From the NCBI RefSeq assembly GCF_965363235.1, contig NC_134846.1, forward strand, positions 55,913,121-55,977,120: 64,000 nucleotides of DNA, written 5' to 3'. A program made the position numbers and the translations under genes. This DNA is from Mytilus galloprovincialis. Its lineage: Eukaryota > Mollusca > Bivalvia > Mytilida > Mytilidae. Numbering within the stretch: the first letter of the stretch is position 1; every line of letters starts with the position of its first letter. Below, one piece after another: positions 23,421 through 49,090 of the stretch. The notes beneath the pieces were generated by a model. That model saw only the letters and a list, made by a program, of their open reading frames with translations, was not told the DNA's origin and ran no database searches.

Positions 23421-24949
23421 TTAAATATAAACTTTTTAAAATTTCAATTTTCCAAATGCCGACACCTACAAATTAATAGATGGGAGCATAATGTACAGCG
23501 GCAACTATTACATGGATTTGCAAGCTAAAAAATATTTATGGTATACGTTTATATGATATGAATGTATTGAGCTTTAAATTAAAAGCAGAACGATGAGTTG
23601 GATGGTAAGGTTTACTTTATTTGGCCTTTTTAATTATATTTGATTTGGTCTTTTTAACTTTATTTGCTTCGAGCGTGACTGCATGGTTCGTTTTTTGTAG
23701 ACGAAACGCGAGGCTGGTTCAAATACAAAATTTCCAACCGGGTGTCTATCTGTTTTCCTGGCTGCAAGCTACTAATATTTGATCTTTAAGTTACTCTAAG
23801 CGGCTAGCAGTGTAAAACAGATACCAACAACCTCCAACATTCGCCGATAGCACAACGTTCTTAGCGACACCATAAATTAAAAGTTTCTTCCGTATCAATA
23901 CTTTGAACTGAAATCAATGATAAAAGGCAATATATTATCAATATGCAATCGATAAAAATTGAAAACAAAATGTTGAAAATTGCACGAGACCGAAGCGCTT
24001 TTTCTGGATCTACCTTTTCAGGAACGTCCAAAGCCAAATATTTGAAAGCGAACAGTTTAGTAGGCTCCAAAATAGTTAATTAAAGTTAATCGTTCTAAAT
24101 GTACTTGAATTTCGATGATTTCATTTGCCGACATGATTGCATATATAGTAAAAGTCATAAAGCAAAAAAATATTGAAATCAAGTACATGTATAGAGCAAT
24201 TTTATTGGTTAAAGTTCAGTTGAAAATATATATACATACTCAACCATACCATACTACTCGGCCTAATGAGAGTTGTCCAGTTTTCACTGTTTTTCCTAAA
24301 TGATGAGCGAATAGTTCTGAGTTATAGATCTGAAACCCTAAGCTTATAGAGATTTTTTTAAACGTAAATAAACTTTCGTTGCAGTTTTAAAAAGCGTACA
24401 AATGCCTGCCTTTGGTCTCATTCTATACATAAACTTTTAAGTAACAGTAACTGTTCATTTCAATTTGTTTCGTTTTGTTCCGCAGTTAACAGGTGCCCCT
24501 CTTTGCGGCCCCTTTTTAATTTTGATATCTTCATCAATAACTATAAAAAAAAAAAACTTTCAAAAAAGCGAAATAATCAAAACTGCACGTTAAGTTTGGT
24601 ACTTTTAAAGATTGATAAAAATCTAAACTATAAAATCTAAAAACGGTATTAATCATTTTAAAATTTCAATTATTTGTTAAAAAATTAACTTGCAAAATTC
24701 AAACCTTTTTAAATTCCAAAATGCTAAAATTAGAAACTTTTCACAATTTTAAAATAATGTACGGACCGTACTGTAACAGTGTATTACTAAATAGAAAGTA
24801 GAATAATGTATTTTTAATTTATTCTCATTTCAGATCATATTATTACTATGCATATGCAGGCACTATTTGCAAGATACCTCAGGTCCTACATCAGTGGACC
24901 TTTTTTCCACCTTCGTTTTCGTTTCGTGACAAAATAATGTTTGATAATA

Positions 24950-25880
24950 ACATTATGCAATCCTAGCTCCACACCACGTACTTTCAACTGTACGTCGTGT
25001 AATTACTAGTGAGCATATTGTATGGTTAGCTTATCAGGACATTATAGTGATATAACATTGTGCAATCCTAGCTCAACAACACGTACTTTCAACTGTCGTG
25101 TAATTACTAGTGAGCATATTGTATGGTTAGCTTATCGTGACATAATAATGATATTACATTGTGCAATTCTACAGAGGCGGATTTAGAGGGGGGGCCCAGG
25201 GGGCCCGGCCCCCCCCTTTTTGGGAAAAAATTTGGTTGCTTATATAGGGAATCATTGAAGCGTGACTGGAGCGGGCCCCCTCTTAGGTCAGTCAGTGGGC
25301 CCCCACTTATGAAAATTTCTGGATCCGCCACTGTTCTACCTCAACAACACGTACTTTCAACTTTACGTCGTGAAATTTCTAGTGAGCATATTGTATGGTT
25401 AGCTTATCATGACATTATAATAGTGATATAACATTGTGCAATCCTAGCTCAACAACACGTACTTTCAATTGCACATCGTGAAATTTCGAGTGAGCATATT
25501 GTATGGTAAGCTTATCGTGATATAATAATGATATTACATTGTGCAATCCTAGCTACCTCAACAACACGTAATTTCAACTTTATGTCGCGTAATTTCTAGT
25601 GAGCATATTGTATGGTAAGCTTATCGTGACATAATAATGATATATATCATTGTGCAATCCTAGCTATCCTAGCTAAAAAAACGTACTTTCAACTTATGTC
25701 GTGTTATTTCTAGTGAGCATATTGTATGGTTAGCTTATCATGACATAATAATGACATAACATTGTGCAATTCTAGCTCAACAACACGTACTTTCAACTGC
25801 ACGTCGTGTTATTTCTAGTGAGCATATTGTATGGTTAGCTTATCATGACATTATAGTAATATAACAGTATGCTAGTTTAG
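24950..25880 (-). repeat. 105-bp satellite array, right arm
   Basis: Reverse complement of the left-arm units (blocks AGTGAGCATATTGTATGGTT and ACAACACGTACTTTCAACT) in about eight more diverged copies. One is interrupted by the short element at 25172. Confidence 0.88.
25172..25333 (+). mobile_element. Short TIR element nested in the satellite
   Basis: 162 bp with ends CAGAGGCGGATTTAG and CTGGATCCGCCACTG. The 5-bp duplication TTCTA lies at 25167-25171 and 25334-25338. It is nearly the same as the 21625 copy and absent from the left arm, so it inserted after the arms were formed. Confidence 0.9.
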
Positions 25881-26212
25881 CTTTACATCGTGTAGTTTAA
25901 AGTCTACATACATTATGATAAACTTATGACATTATAATGATATAACGTTGTGATATCTAAGCTTTACATTTATTATTAATAAGTCAACATCATAAAGTTC
26001 AACTTTTCGTTTCATTTGTTATCCTAGCAATCGAAGAGTACGTCTAAACATTATCCAGTATATCAAGTTAACATCGTGTAATGTCAACTTAACAACATGT
26101 AATTTCAACTCAACGTTACGTGTTATAAGCATATCATCATAACGCTGTGGCTTACCGCGATGCTTTCACAACATCAACACAGCGCAGGTTATAATTCTAC
26201 ACTTAACTAATA

Positions 26213-28795
26213 TAAAAATATACCACAAAAAGTAAAAATCCTCATTGTTTTTGAAATGGCCCAATTGCTTTCAAGTTGAAACAAAACAAGCATTCTGTGA
26301 CTGAGTATTGTCTGGTAATTCAGTACCATACCAGTTAAAAATTCATTGTACTGGAACAAAATGCAAACTTGATCTTTTTCCAAGGACCACAAGTCTGCAC
26401 AAAATTATCAGAAAGGAACAAAATTTGACTTGATAAGGCTATGCTCCAATTATCAATTCAATATCTTCAAGCATGACGAAAAAAAGTGAGGAAAACTGAT
26501 TATTTGAGGGATTTTTTTTTTTTAAGTTCAAGGACAAAGGACAAATACTCTGCAAATAATGATCAAATGGAAACAAAATTGGAACCCGATCTGTAAGCAG
26601 TCATGACAACACATTGCATCAAATATCAAATCAGTATTGTCAACCACAAAGAAAAAGTATGTTGAAACTTATTTGCCAGACGGACAGAGTGCAAACTAAG
26701 AGTCCCCTTCGACTTTGTCGGTAATGGTCTTTGGCTATACCTTATCCTGGATAGTGCTGATAATTTGTACATACCTCTAAATGCATACTAGATTCCACTG
26801 GTTTCCTGGAAGTCAGGTTCTGCAGAATCAGACACTTCTAATCTGATAAAATGGCAAAATATGCCCTCCTACTAGTATTCATATTTTTTAAGTTATTCAA
26901 AATAAACTTTTAATATAAAACAAGTTCTTGTGATTCCAATTCATTTGATATTAAAATTAACCAAATATTTACTTTTCTGTGTAAAATATGTACTTTTCTT
27001 GCTAGGCCAAAATTAGTGGTTCTATCTTTAAAGAAAAGTTTATAGATAATAGACAACAAACAATGAATCATTATGATGGCAATTTCTCACATGACCCTGT
27101 GAGATAAAAGTACTGAACTCTCCTTTCAAGTTGTTACTAGTTTCTAGAATATGCTGTATTAGTGGTAGATCTTTGGTTGTTTTTTTTATTTTCAACTTTT
27201 TTCAAATCTAAAGTGCAATTAAAGAGCGTATTGTTGAAGAAAATATATTAAAGTATTTTGATTTTAAGTGTAGTTGAGTTGCTGATTCATTAAAATATAA
27301 CCAACATCTTTTTTTCTTCATATTGATTTGTATCATTCATAACCAATGGATTTTAAAACTGATCAAGACCATAACAATATCCTTGTGCTTAATCTAGATA
27401 TCCCATTATTATGGCAAACATGCATTTTGGATTAGGAAAGTCTCCTGGAAAACTCTTTATGTTTCATGACATGTCTGTTGTGTGTATGCTTCCTTCATGC
27501 AATTTACATGTGAATTTGTTGTCTTTAACAAAATTCCTACAGGTGGCAACTTCTACATTGTAAATTCCTATTCCTGTAAAATTTGGTAAATGTTAAAAAA
27601 AAAATATGCTTTGTCTTAAGTAATGAGAATATTATGTTACAAACCAAGACAACAATAGGCAAACCAACTGAAAAATTTGAACTCCATATAAATAGGGAAC
27701 CAAGTGTCCTTTAATCTTCTTCTCCAATAATTTGCTCTACATTTTTGACACTTAAATATGAAGACATTGGGAATATCCCATAGCAAGGCTAAGAAAAATG
27801 ACAATAACCATTTACCAAGTTATTTCTGTTGGTCAGCTATTCCTTCTCTGAACAGAAACAATTATTTTTTGTTAGTTGATATCTTGAATAGTAAAACTAA
27901 AGTAATCAAGACAAAATATGAATTAAGATATTTATTCAAACATGACTGGTGACAATGTTTGCAACCACTGAAATGTACATAGTTTTACATAAACCTGGAG
28001 AACTTTAGGGTGAAATATTGCATCAATTATTAAGCAGATTTAAATTATACAAAACTAACCATACATTTTTCAAAGAAAAGTACTAATTTGAAAATCCTAA
28101 ATGTAGATATATTTTTCTGTTTGCTTTATTTCTGCAAAGTTTGTATGATTTACATAAATTGTCAACACATTTTACAAATATAGAGATATAACAAGTTTAA
28201 TAACAACATAAATTTGATCATCCTAAATATGAAATATGTTCCTAAATTCTGTGGTATTGTAAAAGCTAGCTATATAGACCTGTATGATATTTATTGATTA
28301 CATTTTTTCATAGTTAACAGAAAAAAGAAGATATTTTTTTTAACCCTATGCATACAGTACCCATTAATGTTTTTATTTAAATGTTATCTACTTTTACAGG
28401 GGATAAAAAATTGAATAAGCAGCACAGTAAAATAATTTGTTCTTAAGATTTTCTATGTTATTTTCTAGTGAACTGACAAAAATAATTGTAATCAATTCCA
28501 TAAGCATGTTTGATTTCTTTTTATTGCTTGACGTCAAAAAGGCAATAGCTTATGAATGAGAGGAAATTGATGTAGAATTCAAGAACACTTTAAAGATGGT
28601 GGAAAAACTCAAATTTTATTATTTACTAGAACATATAATTGTTTTGCATTTATAAAACTTGATTTAAATAAACTTATAATGAACTTGAACATTTGCAATG
28701 GTAACAATGATGTACATTCTAAATTAACCACAGCTCCTCACAAAACATCTAAATCATGTGTATGTATCCAAAGACTTAACACAAGTTTTATAAGC
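26213..28795. other. Non-coding stretch downstream of the E2 gene
   Basis: No gene or clear repeat seen; AT-rich. Possible polyadenylation signals for the E2 gene lie at its right edge (TTTATT on the plus strand at 28615-28620 and 28796-28801, that is AATAAA on the minus strand). Confidence 0.45.
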
Positions 28796-28810
28796 TTTAT
28801 TTTTAATCAT

Positions 28811-28956
28811 TAACTCTCTTTACCAACAGAAAATAAAAAGGTCTGGCAGAGAATAATTTGTGTACGAAAATCTGAAAAAAGAATAACTCTCTTTACCAAC
28901 AGAAAATAAAAAGGTCTGGCAGAGAATAATATGTGTACGAAAATCTGAAAAAAGAA
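28811..28956. repeat. 73-bp direct tandem duplication
   Basis: Two units starting TAACTCTCTTTACCAACAG at 28811 and 28884 differ at one base seen (AATTTG versus AATATG). They lie in the presumed 3' UTR of the most distal terminal exon of the E2 gene. Recent local duplication. Confidence 0.9.
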
Positions 28957-29174
28957 TAACAGTTTGAATGTTGACAATATCTAATGGGTAAAATTTACAA
29001 TATTGTATTTGTTGTAAGAACTTCTTACAAATGGACTAAAAAACAAAACATGTCAATAAAAATGGAAAAAAGTCTTCCTGCACTATTTTAGTATCTAGCA
29101 CTTGTACAAGATTTTCAATAAATTCGCTTTTGTCATTTATCGTACCACAAAACAATGTTTATCATTTAGCATTT

Positions 29175-41319
<12,145 letters not shown>

Positions 41320-41384
41320 TTTGTGTGTTAATATGTGTATGATTAATGTTTGAGTGAGGAGCAAGTGATCTTCCTTTCCTTACA

Positions 41385-41430
41385 AATCCGGAACTAACGA
41401 AAAGACATGCGCAGTCCACTTCGTTAGTAA
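41385..41430 (-). promoter_or_regulatory. Probable promoter of the E2 gene
   Basis: Within about 115 bp upstream of the start codon lie a TCCGGAA element (41387-41393, ETS-like) and TGCGCATGT (41405-41413, resembling an NRF1 half-site). The patch is less AT-rich than its surroundings and no TATA box is evident. This fits a housekeeping promoter; not proven. Confidence 0.35.
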
Positions 41431-44400
41431 CAATTCTATGGAACACATGAAATAACATAATTTCAAAAAACTCCCCAAAGAGGCACCAGAAAAGGCATGT
41501 CAGATGTAAACCTAAACGACAATCACAGTAAAACCAATTATACTTAACACATTTTTTTAGTTTCAATTGATTTCATTGTGACTGGAAAAAAATGTTAGGC
41601 TTCAAATGATATATTTTAAAACTGAATGGTTTGCTGCTACAGTAGAGTCTAACTTGAATGGAAAGATATTTTTTTATAGACTTTTGTGTTAAAATAAAAT
41701 ATCACTAGTACGTTCATTTTCTGTTTATTCGCTGTTCAAGAAATGCTGGATAAATCGAAACACTGATGTTTTCTTTTTCTACTCCATAGCTGGGAGTATA
41801 ATAGCCCGCCCAGTTCATAGTACAGATTGTCTTAACTTTATAGCCGCATTTAATTGTCACATCTTTTCTGAATTTTCGGCTTTTTAAAGCTTTGATGGTT
41901 CTTTGTTTGCGTCTATTTGATACTGTTTTAATTCAAGCGCAACTAATGAGATATAGTCAGAAAGAAGAAAAAAACACGTGCGTCTGGGTTTTTTTTATAA
42001 TAAAAACTTATCCAGAAAGAAAACAAATTTTATTTTTTGGAGAAATGATAGCTCGGAAAATTTGAAAATGATTAAACATTAGAGAATGTTATGACTTGTA
42101 GATGTAGCGCACAATAATATAATGTTATAGACATTTGAAAAGGTAAGCAAGGAGGTTAATTAAATATTGAAACATCGGGTTACCGACGATAAAGATCATT
42201 CCTCGATCCTTTGTAAAAATATATTGAAAGATGTATTTATTTTTTGCAAGTAAAGGCTAATTGCCAAACTCTTTTAAATTAAATCAGTAGAATATTCAAT
42301 CTGGATCTTTCATGCTAAAAACAAGTCTTATAATTACCAAGCTGTTAGCAATTACCGGTATGATTACAAAATTTGTTCTTTAAAAAAAGGCTCAAAGGAA
42401 CACCCTGTCCAAAAAGTAAAACTGTACCAACAGTGAAATAAAAATTGTCTCTGTTGTCGTAAATTTTAGTACAATAATCAACGCTTTACACGTATTAATT
42501 ATTTTCGGCGGGTTTTATATTGGCAATATTGAAGTACGTTTACAAATTTTGCGCTGAGTTGACCTTGGCAAGAGAGAGACACCATTCTAGAAGGTGTACA
42601 TAATTTATTTACTTATTATTGTGTTTGTTGCATTTAATATTTTGTGTTGCATGTTAAGTCTTGGAATTTATTTGCAAAGGGTTCATTAACAATATTCAAG
42701 AAACCGGACCAAGCTACACCGATGATACAAACTTTTCTATTAACAAATGAAGAGATTAGAATAAATATAAAGGTACTCTAACAAAATCAGTTCCAACGGT
42801 CACCAGTTTTATAGCAACATCAGCTACTGAAAAAAAAGGTTCTATATGTATGATGTAGAAACACGTAAAAGTGTTCTTTTGTAATTTTTACAGTACTATG
42901 ATGCCCGTTACATGAACTATACCTTCGAAAAGTCTTTTCCGCTGAGAGATATATAATTGTTCTAATAAAAAGGGCTTCCTCCTGAATGAAAATGAAACAT
43001 CTATCTCCATTTACCTCTTATTAATGTAATGTATAAAAATTGCAAATCTCAGTGTACATGATTTACGATAAGCAAAAGTCAGTCTTAATTCACTGACGGC
43101 CTTTTTCATTCTGAAACATAAACATTGTATAAGAGCAAACTTAGAAATCATACCACATCTCAATATTTCTTTAAGCGGTTGTGTGCAATCAGGATGTTTG
43201 AGAAGGGGGAGGCATAGTTAAAAAAAACAACATAAAAAAATGACATGTACCATGTCGGCCGATTGCGTAGCGGAGCGAGTCGAAAATAATTTTGGCGATT
43301 TTATGCGTAAAATTTTATAATTTACGAACAAAGCAGGTTGTACGCCCTCTTCGCTCACCAAACCCCACTGATTGACAATTCAAACTTTCGATTCATTGGA
43401 TCATAGAAATACTGTACAAAGTATAAACGTCTGGATTTAGAAACCCTCTGATGGAAGGCTAGAGCTGTGAAAACGACAGTAAGACGCATGGTAGGGTGAA
43501 GGGCAGGCACGTACGAACACATGTAGGAAATAACTCTCCGATGGGGTCTTGCAGAGCACAAATTTGTCACGTACGGTACCGCTACATAGAATATTTCGCG
43601 CACTTCAGTCATCCTCATGATCTTCTCACGACTCATATAAGATAAAGAATATGCTGACAGGTACATGTAAGGAATTACTTGTATTTGACCATAACAAAGT
43701 AAATGATTTACGAAAACTATTGAAAGAAATGAAATGCGGCAAAATACACTCAAACAAGGTTTCACTTTTCTTTTAACTGTTAATGTTTATGGATTCGTCA
43801 CAGTTACCAAGTAGATATATCATTTTTCTTATCCTATTCCCCAATTATTATAGGACATTGACTGTTGGTTTCTTAGTTTATCGTGCAATGCTTTAAGGAA
43901 GTTGATGGTTTCAATTCGTTTTTTTTTTATTCAATTAAATTAATGATGGATAAATGACCATTTAACATCCAAGGCAGTGGAAAACATTAGACATCTTTTC
44001 GGAAGAAAAAATGTTGAAACTTGAAGTGATATGAATATGAACCTTGCTTAGTATTAAATTAAAATCAACACACTTGGTCGAATTTTAAACATGCTGCTTC
44101 ACAAAGTGACAGTCCGCAGGACGTAATGTTACGAACAGGCACTTGTCTTTTTGGTTTGCTTTTTGAATTTTGTGGTAAAAAATATATATTAAAGGAAAAC
44201 AAAAAATATTGGTCACACATGAAACCCTTATACATGTAGGAAACAATTTCATTAGTATTCTGACTACAAGCCGACTAGTCTTTGCTCATCTTTCAAATTG
44301 CAAAATCATGTTTAAGGAGGTGTCATTGAACGATGTGTCCGACCTTTCTCTATCTGTGTCAGAGGAAATAACATAAATTTACAAATAAGAAGATAAATTA

Positions 44401-44815
44401 CAAGTGCACTATTAATTTTAGTAGTTAAAGTAACACGGGTTATCGTTATATCAAAACACACATAGTCTATCTCGATTACATTTTATACATGTACCTAACA
44501 TGTCTAACCTTGATCAATATATATGTTTTATATTTTCCTGGTAATGCGGAAATTACTTATGAAATCAACGTGTGAGCGGCTTCAAGTACAAACATAATTA
44601 GAATCCGAAGCAAGATGATGTATGCACTATAAATAGGAGGGGGGAAACGTGCTTGAATGTAAATGGTGTTGAAAACTTCCTAAAAAAAAACCTTAATCCA
44701 AAATGTGTTTAAACAAGTGTGGACACGCTGAAATGTCTTGCCTGCTTTACCTGTCGTGATTGAAGAGGGTCATTGAATTTGTATTGAAAGACTAGTATAT
44801 AACGGTTTTACTTCC
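41431..44815. other. Intergenic stretch with one unrecognised ORF
   Basis: No gene I can support. The minus-strand frame at 43355-43765 (136 codons, ATG, hydrophobic N-terminus) is the longest non-element frame, but it has no recognised motif and lies beside a GC-richer patch (GGCCGATTGCGTAGCGGAGC at about 43258). It may be chance or a repeat. Confidence 0.35.
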
Positions 44816-46691
44816 ATGCAGTATCAATCATCGGCGTATATGAGGTTACGGTCAGAGGAACCCTGCTAGATAAACAGATGACACCGTATCACGCATTTAC
44901 CATTTAGCCTATATACCTATTGTTTATAGTATCTAAGAAGACATAATTAAAGATATCGAACATTAACCAATGAACCATAAAATGAGGTCAAAGGGTAAAC
45001 CCTGACAGAAATCATATACACCATACAATATGTCCATAAATTAAATATAGCTAACCTATTGCTTATAGTATCTGAGCAAGACACAACCATGCAAACTTAA
45101 CATTGACAAATGTTCCCTGAAAATGAGGTCAAGGTCAGATGAACCCCTCTATATAGTATTAAATATAATGGCATATAGTATTTTGGAACCAGAGGTCAGG
45201 GTCAAATGAAACTGCCAGATGAACATGTACACCTTACAATAATTACATACGTGAAATATACAGAACCATACCTCAAAAATAAACATTGTCCAATAAACCA
45301 TGAAAATGATGGCAATGTCTGATGATACCTGCTAGTTAGATATTTACATTTACCATATACCGAATAGATAGAGTTGGCTTAATTATTGCTAATAGCAGTG
45401 AAGAAACAAACCGAATTACAAAAACATAAACAATGAGTAATCAACCATAAAAATGAGGTCAAACTAAGATAAACCCTGCCAAAAAATGTACAACATGCAA
45501 TAATTCAATGCATCAAATATAGCTGATCTCTTGTTTATGGTCTTTGAGAAACAGAAATACCCACAAAAACTTTACACTGACAAATAACTATGAAATGAGG
45601 TGAAGGTTATATGACGCCTGCCAGTCAGACGTGCACACAATACAATAAACCGAATATAGTGGCTAACAGTATACGAGAAATAGAACAAAACACTTAACCT
45701 AAAATTTTCCCAATAAACCATGAAAAAAGAACAAGGTCACATTAAATTTGCAAAACAGATAGACATGTACACCTTACAATCATCCCATAAACGGAATACA
45801 GCTGATGTTTTATTTATAGTATCTAAGAAACAGACCGAACTACTCAAACTGACCAATAAACCATAATGAAAGTGCTTGTATACACTGAAGGGTAAATTAC
45901 TAATTATTGGTTTAATTTTTCAGAAGTTAGTAAAATCAAGGAATTGTATATTTAAATATACACCTTGGTAAAATCAAACATTTCATGGTAAAAACATTGG
46001 TTGTAGTTGATTCTATGGACAAAGGAAGATAACTCCAATTTTACAGATTACTTTAACAATGACATCATTGATATTTTAAGAACATACATTATATTACTGC
46101 ACCTTCGTACAAGTTATGTAATTTTCTTGACAAGCATGTCATCATTTTGTCACTTGAATATTCAAGCATATATTTTATTGATGATTTTCTGGAAATGTTC
46201 ATGAATAGGATGTTTAGAATGTTATGATCAATACACTATATTTTGTGTATCTCAAAGGTAGTGATCAGCCTTGGAAGATTTAGAAATCTTTACCCCAAAA
46301 TAAGGCCAAGGTTAGATGAAACATGCCAGTAAGACATTTACATATACCAAAGGAGAAGGGGCATTAAAGGACAGTTTTGGCCCATGAAAATGAAGTTTTT
46401 GAGAACTATATGAAATTTGTACATTTTTTTTTGGAAAGGAAATCAAGAAATTTAAATGAATTACACCAGATTCTTGATGTTATGACATCACAATTACGTC
46501 ATAATATGCAGTTTTCTTGAAATGAGTAATACTACAGAATTTCAGCAGATTTCCATCGTGGAAACATCATGCTTGTGTAAGAAACAACAAAATAATGTAA
46601 GAGAAGCTTAATTGTAACACGACATAATCTCACCAACTATAAATGTGCTTTTTAGGAGCACACATGCCTTTTCAATCTAATGTATACTTAA

Positions 46692-47345
46692 ACAAGAATG
46701 TGTCCAAAGTACACGGATGCCCCACTCGCACTATCATTTTCCATGTTCAATGGACCGTGAAATTGGATAAAAAATATAATTAGGCATTAAAATTAGAAAA
46801 ATAATATCATAGGGAACATGTGTACTAAGTTTCAAGTTGATTGGACTTCAACTTCATCAAAAACTACCTTGACCAAAAACTTTAACCTGAAACATGCACT
46901 TTCATTTTCTATGTTCAGTGGACTGTGAAATTGGGGTCAAAAGTTTAATTTGGCTTTAAAATTAGAAAGATCATATCATAAGGAACATTTTTACTAAGTT
47001 TCAAGTTGATTGGACTTCAACTTCATAAAAAACTACCTTGACCAAAAACTTTAACCTGAAACATGCACTTTCATTTTCTATGTTCAGTGGACCGTGAAAT
47101 TGGGGTCAAAAGTTTAATTTGGCTTTAAAATTAGAAAGATCATATCATAAGGAACATGTGTAATAAGTTTCAAGTTGATTGGACTTCAACTTCTTCAAAA
47201 ACTACCTTGACCGAAAACTTTAACCTGAAGCGGGACAGACGGACGAACGGACGGACGAACAGACGGACGAACAGACGAACGGACGCACAGACCAGAAAAC
47301 ATAATGCCCCTCTACTATCGTAGGTTATCGTAGGTGGGGCATAAA
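46692..47345 (+). repeat. Dispersed repeat R3, long copy with internal tandem units
   Basis: Starts ACAAGAATGTGTCC. Three internal units of about 166 bp share ATTGGACTTCAACTTCAT and TACCTTGACCAAAAACTTTA. It ends GGTGGGGCATAAAAAG after an ACGGACGA-rich microsatellite at 47231-47290. Family members usually end in this GGACGGACG tract. Confidence 0.8.
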
Positions 47346-47353
47346 AAGCTGTG

Positions 47354-47600
47354 AACAAGAATGTGTCCCCAGTACAAGGATGCCTCATCCGCACTATCAT
47401 TTTCTATGTTCAGTGGACTGTGAAAATGGGGAAAAATCTCTAATTTGGCATTCAAATTAAAAGATAATATTATAGGAAACATGTGTACTAAGTTTTAAGT
47501 CAAAAACTACCTCGACCAAAAACTTTAACCTGAAGTATGACAGACGGATGAACGGACGGACAAACGAATGGACGCACAGACCAGAAAACATAATGCCCAT
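47354..47600 (+). repeat. Dispersed repeat R3, second copy
   Basis: A shorter copy directly after the first: ACAAGAATGTGTCCCC start, one internal unit, a GGACGGAC tract and the CAGACCAGAAAACATAATGC end. Confidence 0.75.
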
Positions 47601-47960
47601 AAATGGGAAAAAAGGAAATACAAAATTTTTAGAAAATATACAAATGCTCATGGTTAGTTGCTATGCATTAATGCCCCTACTCCTTTAGTTGACCTCTTGC
47701 TTATATTATCTAGAACAACTGCAAACTTAACCTTGATAACTATCAAATCAGAATTTCAGATTGAGATAAAGTGATCCCAGTTCTGTTGACCTTGCATATA
47801 CCAATTTTGGATATCCTATTATTCAAAATGAGTGAGAATTTCATATGAAAAAAAAGCTAAAACTTTTTTACAAGCAGTCACTGAACCATGAAAATGAGGT
47901 CAAGGAAAATGGACATATGAGAGACAGAAACATAATTTTTCTGCATATCAGGTATTAATC

Positions 47961-48990
47961 ATCAAAAATATATGCTGCCGACGTTGGATAGTAATCCCTA
48001 TGTATTGCATTCTCGACCAACATAATTGAGTAGCAGCACACTAATTTGGCCTATCCACACCTACAGCAGCTCATGAAGATAGCACTATTTTCATTTTGGA
48101 CTAATTTAATCCAATTATTTTTCTGTATTATTTTGACAGATTTGCTAGGTAACTTTGGGAGAAAGGTTGTAACTTTTGTATATTGTAATCTCTAGTGCAA
48201 GTTTTATTTTATAGAGACAAAATAATCACTATATTTATAATGTATTTTTATTAAAAAATGTACAGTATTTAGTTAACATGTAAGAAAAAATATGAAATTC
48301 AAAAGAACATTGATAAAAATAACAAAACAAAATAATCTCTGTAGGATAAAAACACCAAATAATAACTTATGAGATATATTCTCTTCTGTATTATGCACAG
48401 ACTCTGACTTGACACAGAAATAGTTAAGACAAGATGGAGATTACAAATTAATTATTGTTATAAATACATGTATAAGATACTTTGCTGAATAGAAGAAATT
48501 GAATATATCCTAATTCATATTGGAATGTGGAACAACTTTCTTTCTGATCATATTTGTTGTATAAATGGAATTAGTCCTTATAATTATGATGTCAGGTGCA
48601 AAGCAAAAAAGTATAACAGCCTCTCAAGATGTCATAATTATTTAGACTAATATGGAATATGCATCTTTTGTATACATTGTATAAATATATTTTTAAAACT
48701 TCATGGAATGGAATAAAGAAGATAACAAAATGACTGCACATTTAAACACATTTCATCTTCACTTGAAAACTAACCATTACTTAATAAAAAGTTTACTAGT
48801 AAATACATATATATTGAAGTACAGTAATGGAATTTTCTTGCTTCAATTCAAACTAAAATGACTTTGTCTTGGGTGATATTTTTTCCATCGTGTGTTAATC
48901 CACCATAACACCTTCATCCAAAGGCAGTATGTTTATATAACTTAATCATTTAGTTAGGACATTCAAGTAATTCATATACAATGAGTTTCT
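47961..48990. other. Intergenic AT-rich stretch
   Basis: No gene or element seen between array R2 and the 3' end of the fucosidase gene. Confidence 0.45.
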
Positions 48991-48993
48991 AGT

Positions 48994-48999
48994 TTTATT
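48994..48999 (-). terminator. Candidate polyadenylation signal of the fucosidase gene
   Basis: AATAAA on the minus strand, about 92 nt downstream of the stop codon at 49091-49093. Nearby T-rich sequence is compatible. Not tested by transcripts. Confidence 0.5.
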
Positions 49000-49090
49000 T
49001 AAATGGTTGGTTTACTCCTTTTCAACAATTAAAAAAAGAAGACATTTACTAAATAAATAAACTATTTACAAACAGTAAATTATTGTATAA

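Larger units (their letters stand above)
20431..24420. other. Loop of the foldback structure
   Basis: About 4 kb of unique DNA between the inverted arms. It holds an ACGGA-rich block, three short elements, a decayed copy of the 55566 family and an R1 fragment, all listed separately. The only frame I note is 23861-24070 (minus, 69 codons, ATG start) with a hydrophobic segment in its second half. It has no recognised family and could be chance. Confidence 0.5.
18702..26212. mobile_element. 7.5-kb foldback structure with satellite-bearing arms
   Basis: About 1.7 kb at the left (18702-20430) reappears in reverse complement at the right (24421-26212). The collinear blocks, from outside in, are a TGCG-TTGTGTTGA end, a GTTATAAGCA-type block, a single-copy stretch, a 105-bp satellite array, then a non-repetitive inner segment (ACTGTAACAGTACGG-type). 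Arms this long, partly made of tandem repeats and separated by a unique loop, match the architecture of foldback transposons. No transposase was found in the loop and no target duplication could be fixed, so an inverted genomic duplication is the alternative. Confidence 0.65.
46349..47686. mobile_element. TIR element inserted in array R2
   Basis: The ends AAAGGAGAAGGGGCATTAA and TTAATGCCCCTACTCCTTT are inverted with one mismatch over 19 bp. The interior contains two R3 copies, making a three-level nest. The end GGAGTAGG also occurs in the 36087 element, so the two may be related. Confidence 0.75.
44816..47960 (+). repeat. Array R2 of about 140-180 bp units
   Basis: Repeated blocks AACCATGAAAATGAGGTCAA, TAGCTGACCTATTGCTTATA (with variants) and TATAGTATCTGAG recur near 44975, 45115, 45297, 45445, 45590, 45717 and 47890. 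Copies are well diverged. The array is interrupted by the TIR element at 46349-47686. A reverse-orientation array of the same family lies at 62150-63230. Confidence 0.8.

Noticed and set aside
43355..43765. 136-codon frame with hydrophobic start as a secreted protein gene
   Set aside because: No family motif, no neighbouring exon signals, and a plausible chance frame in a less AT-rich patch; kept only as a remark.
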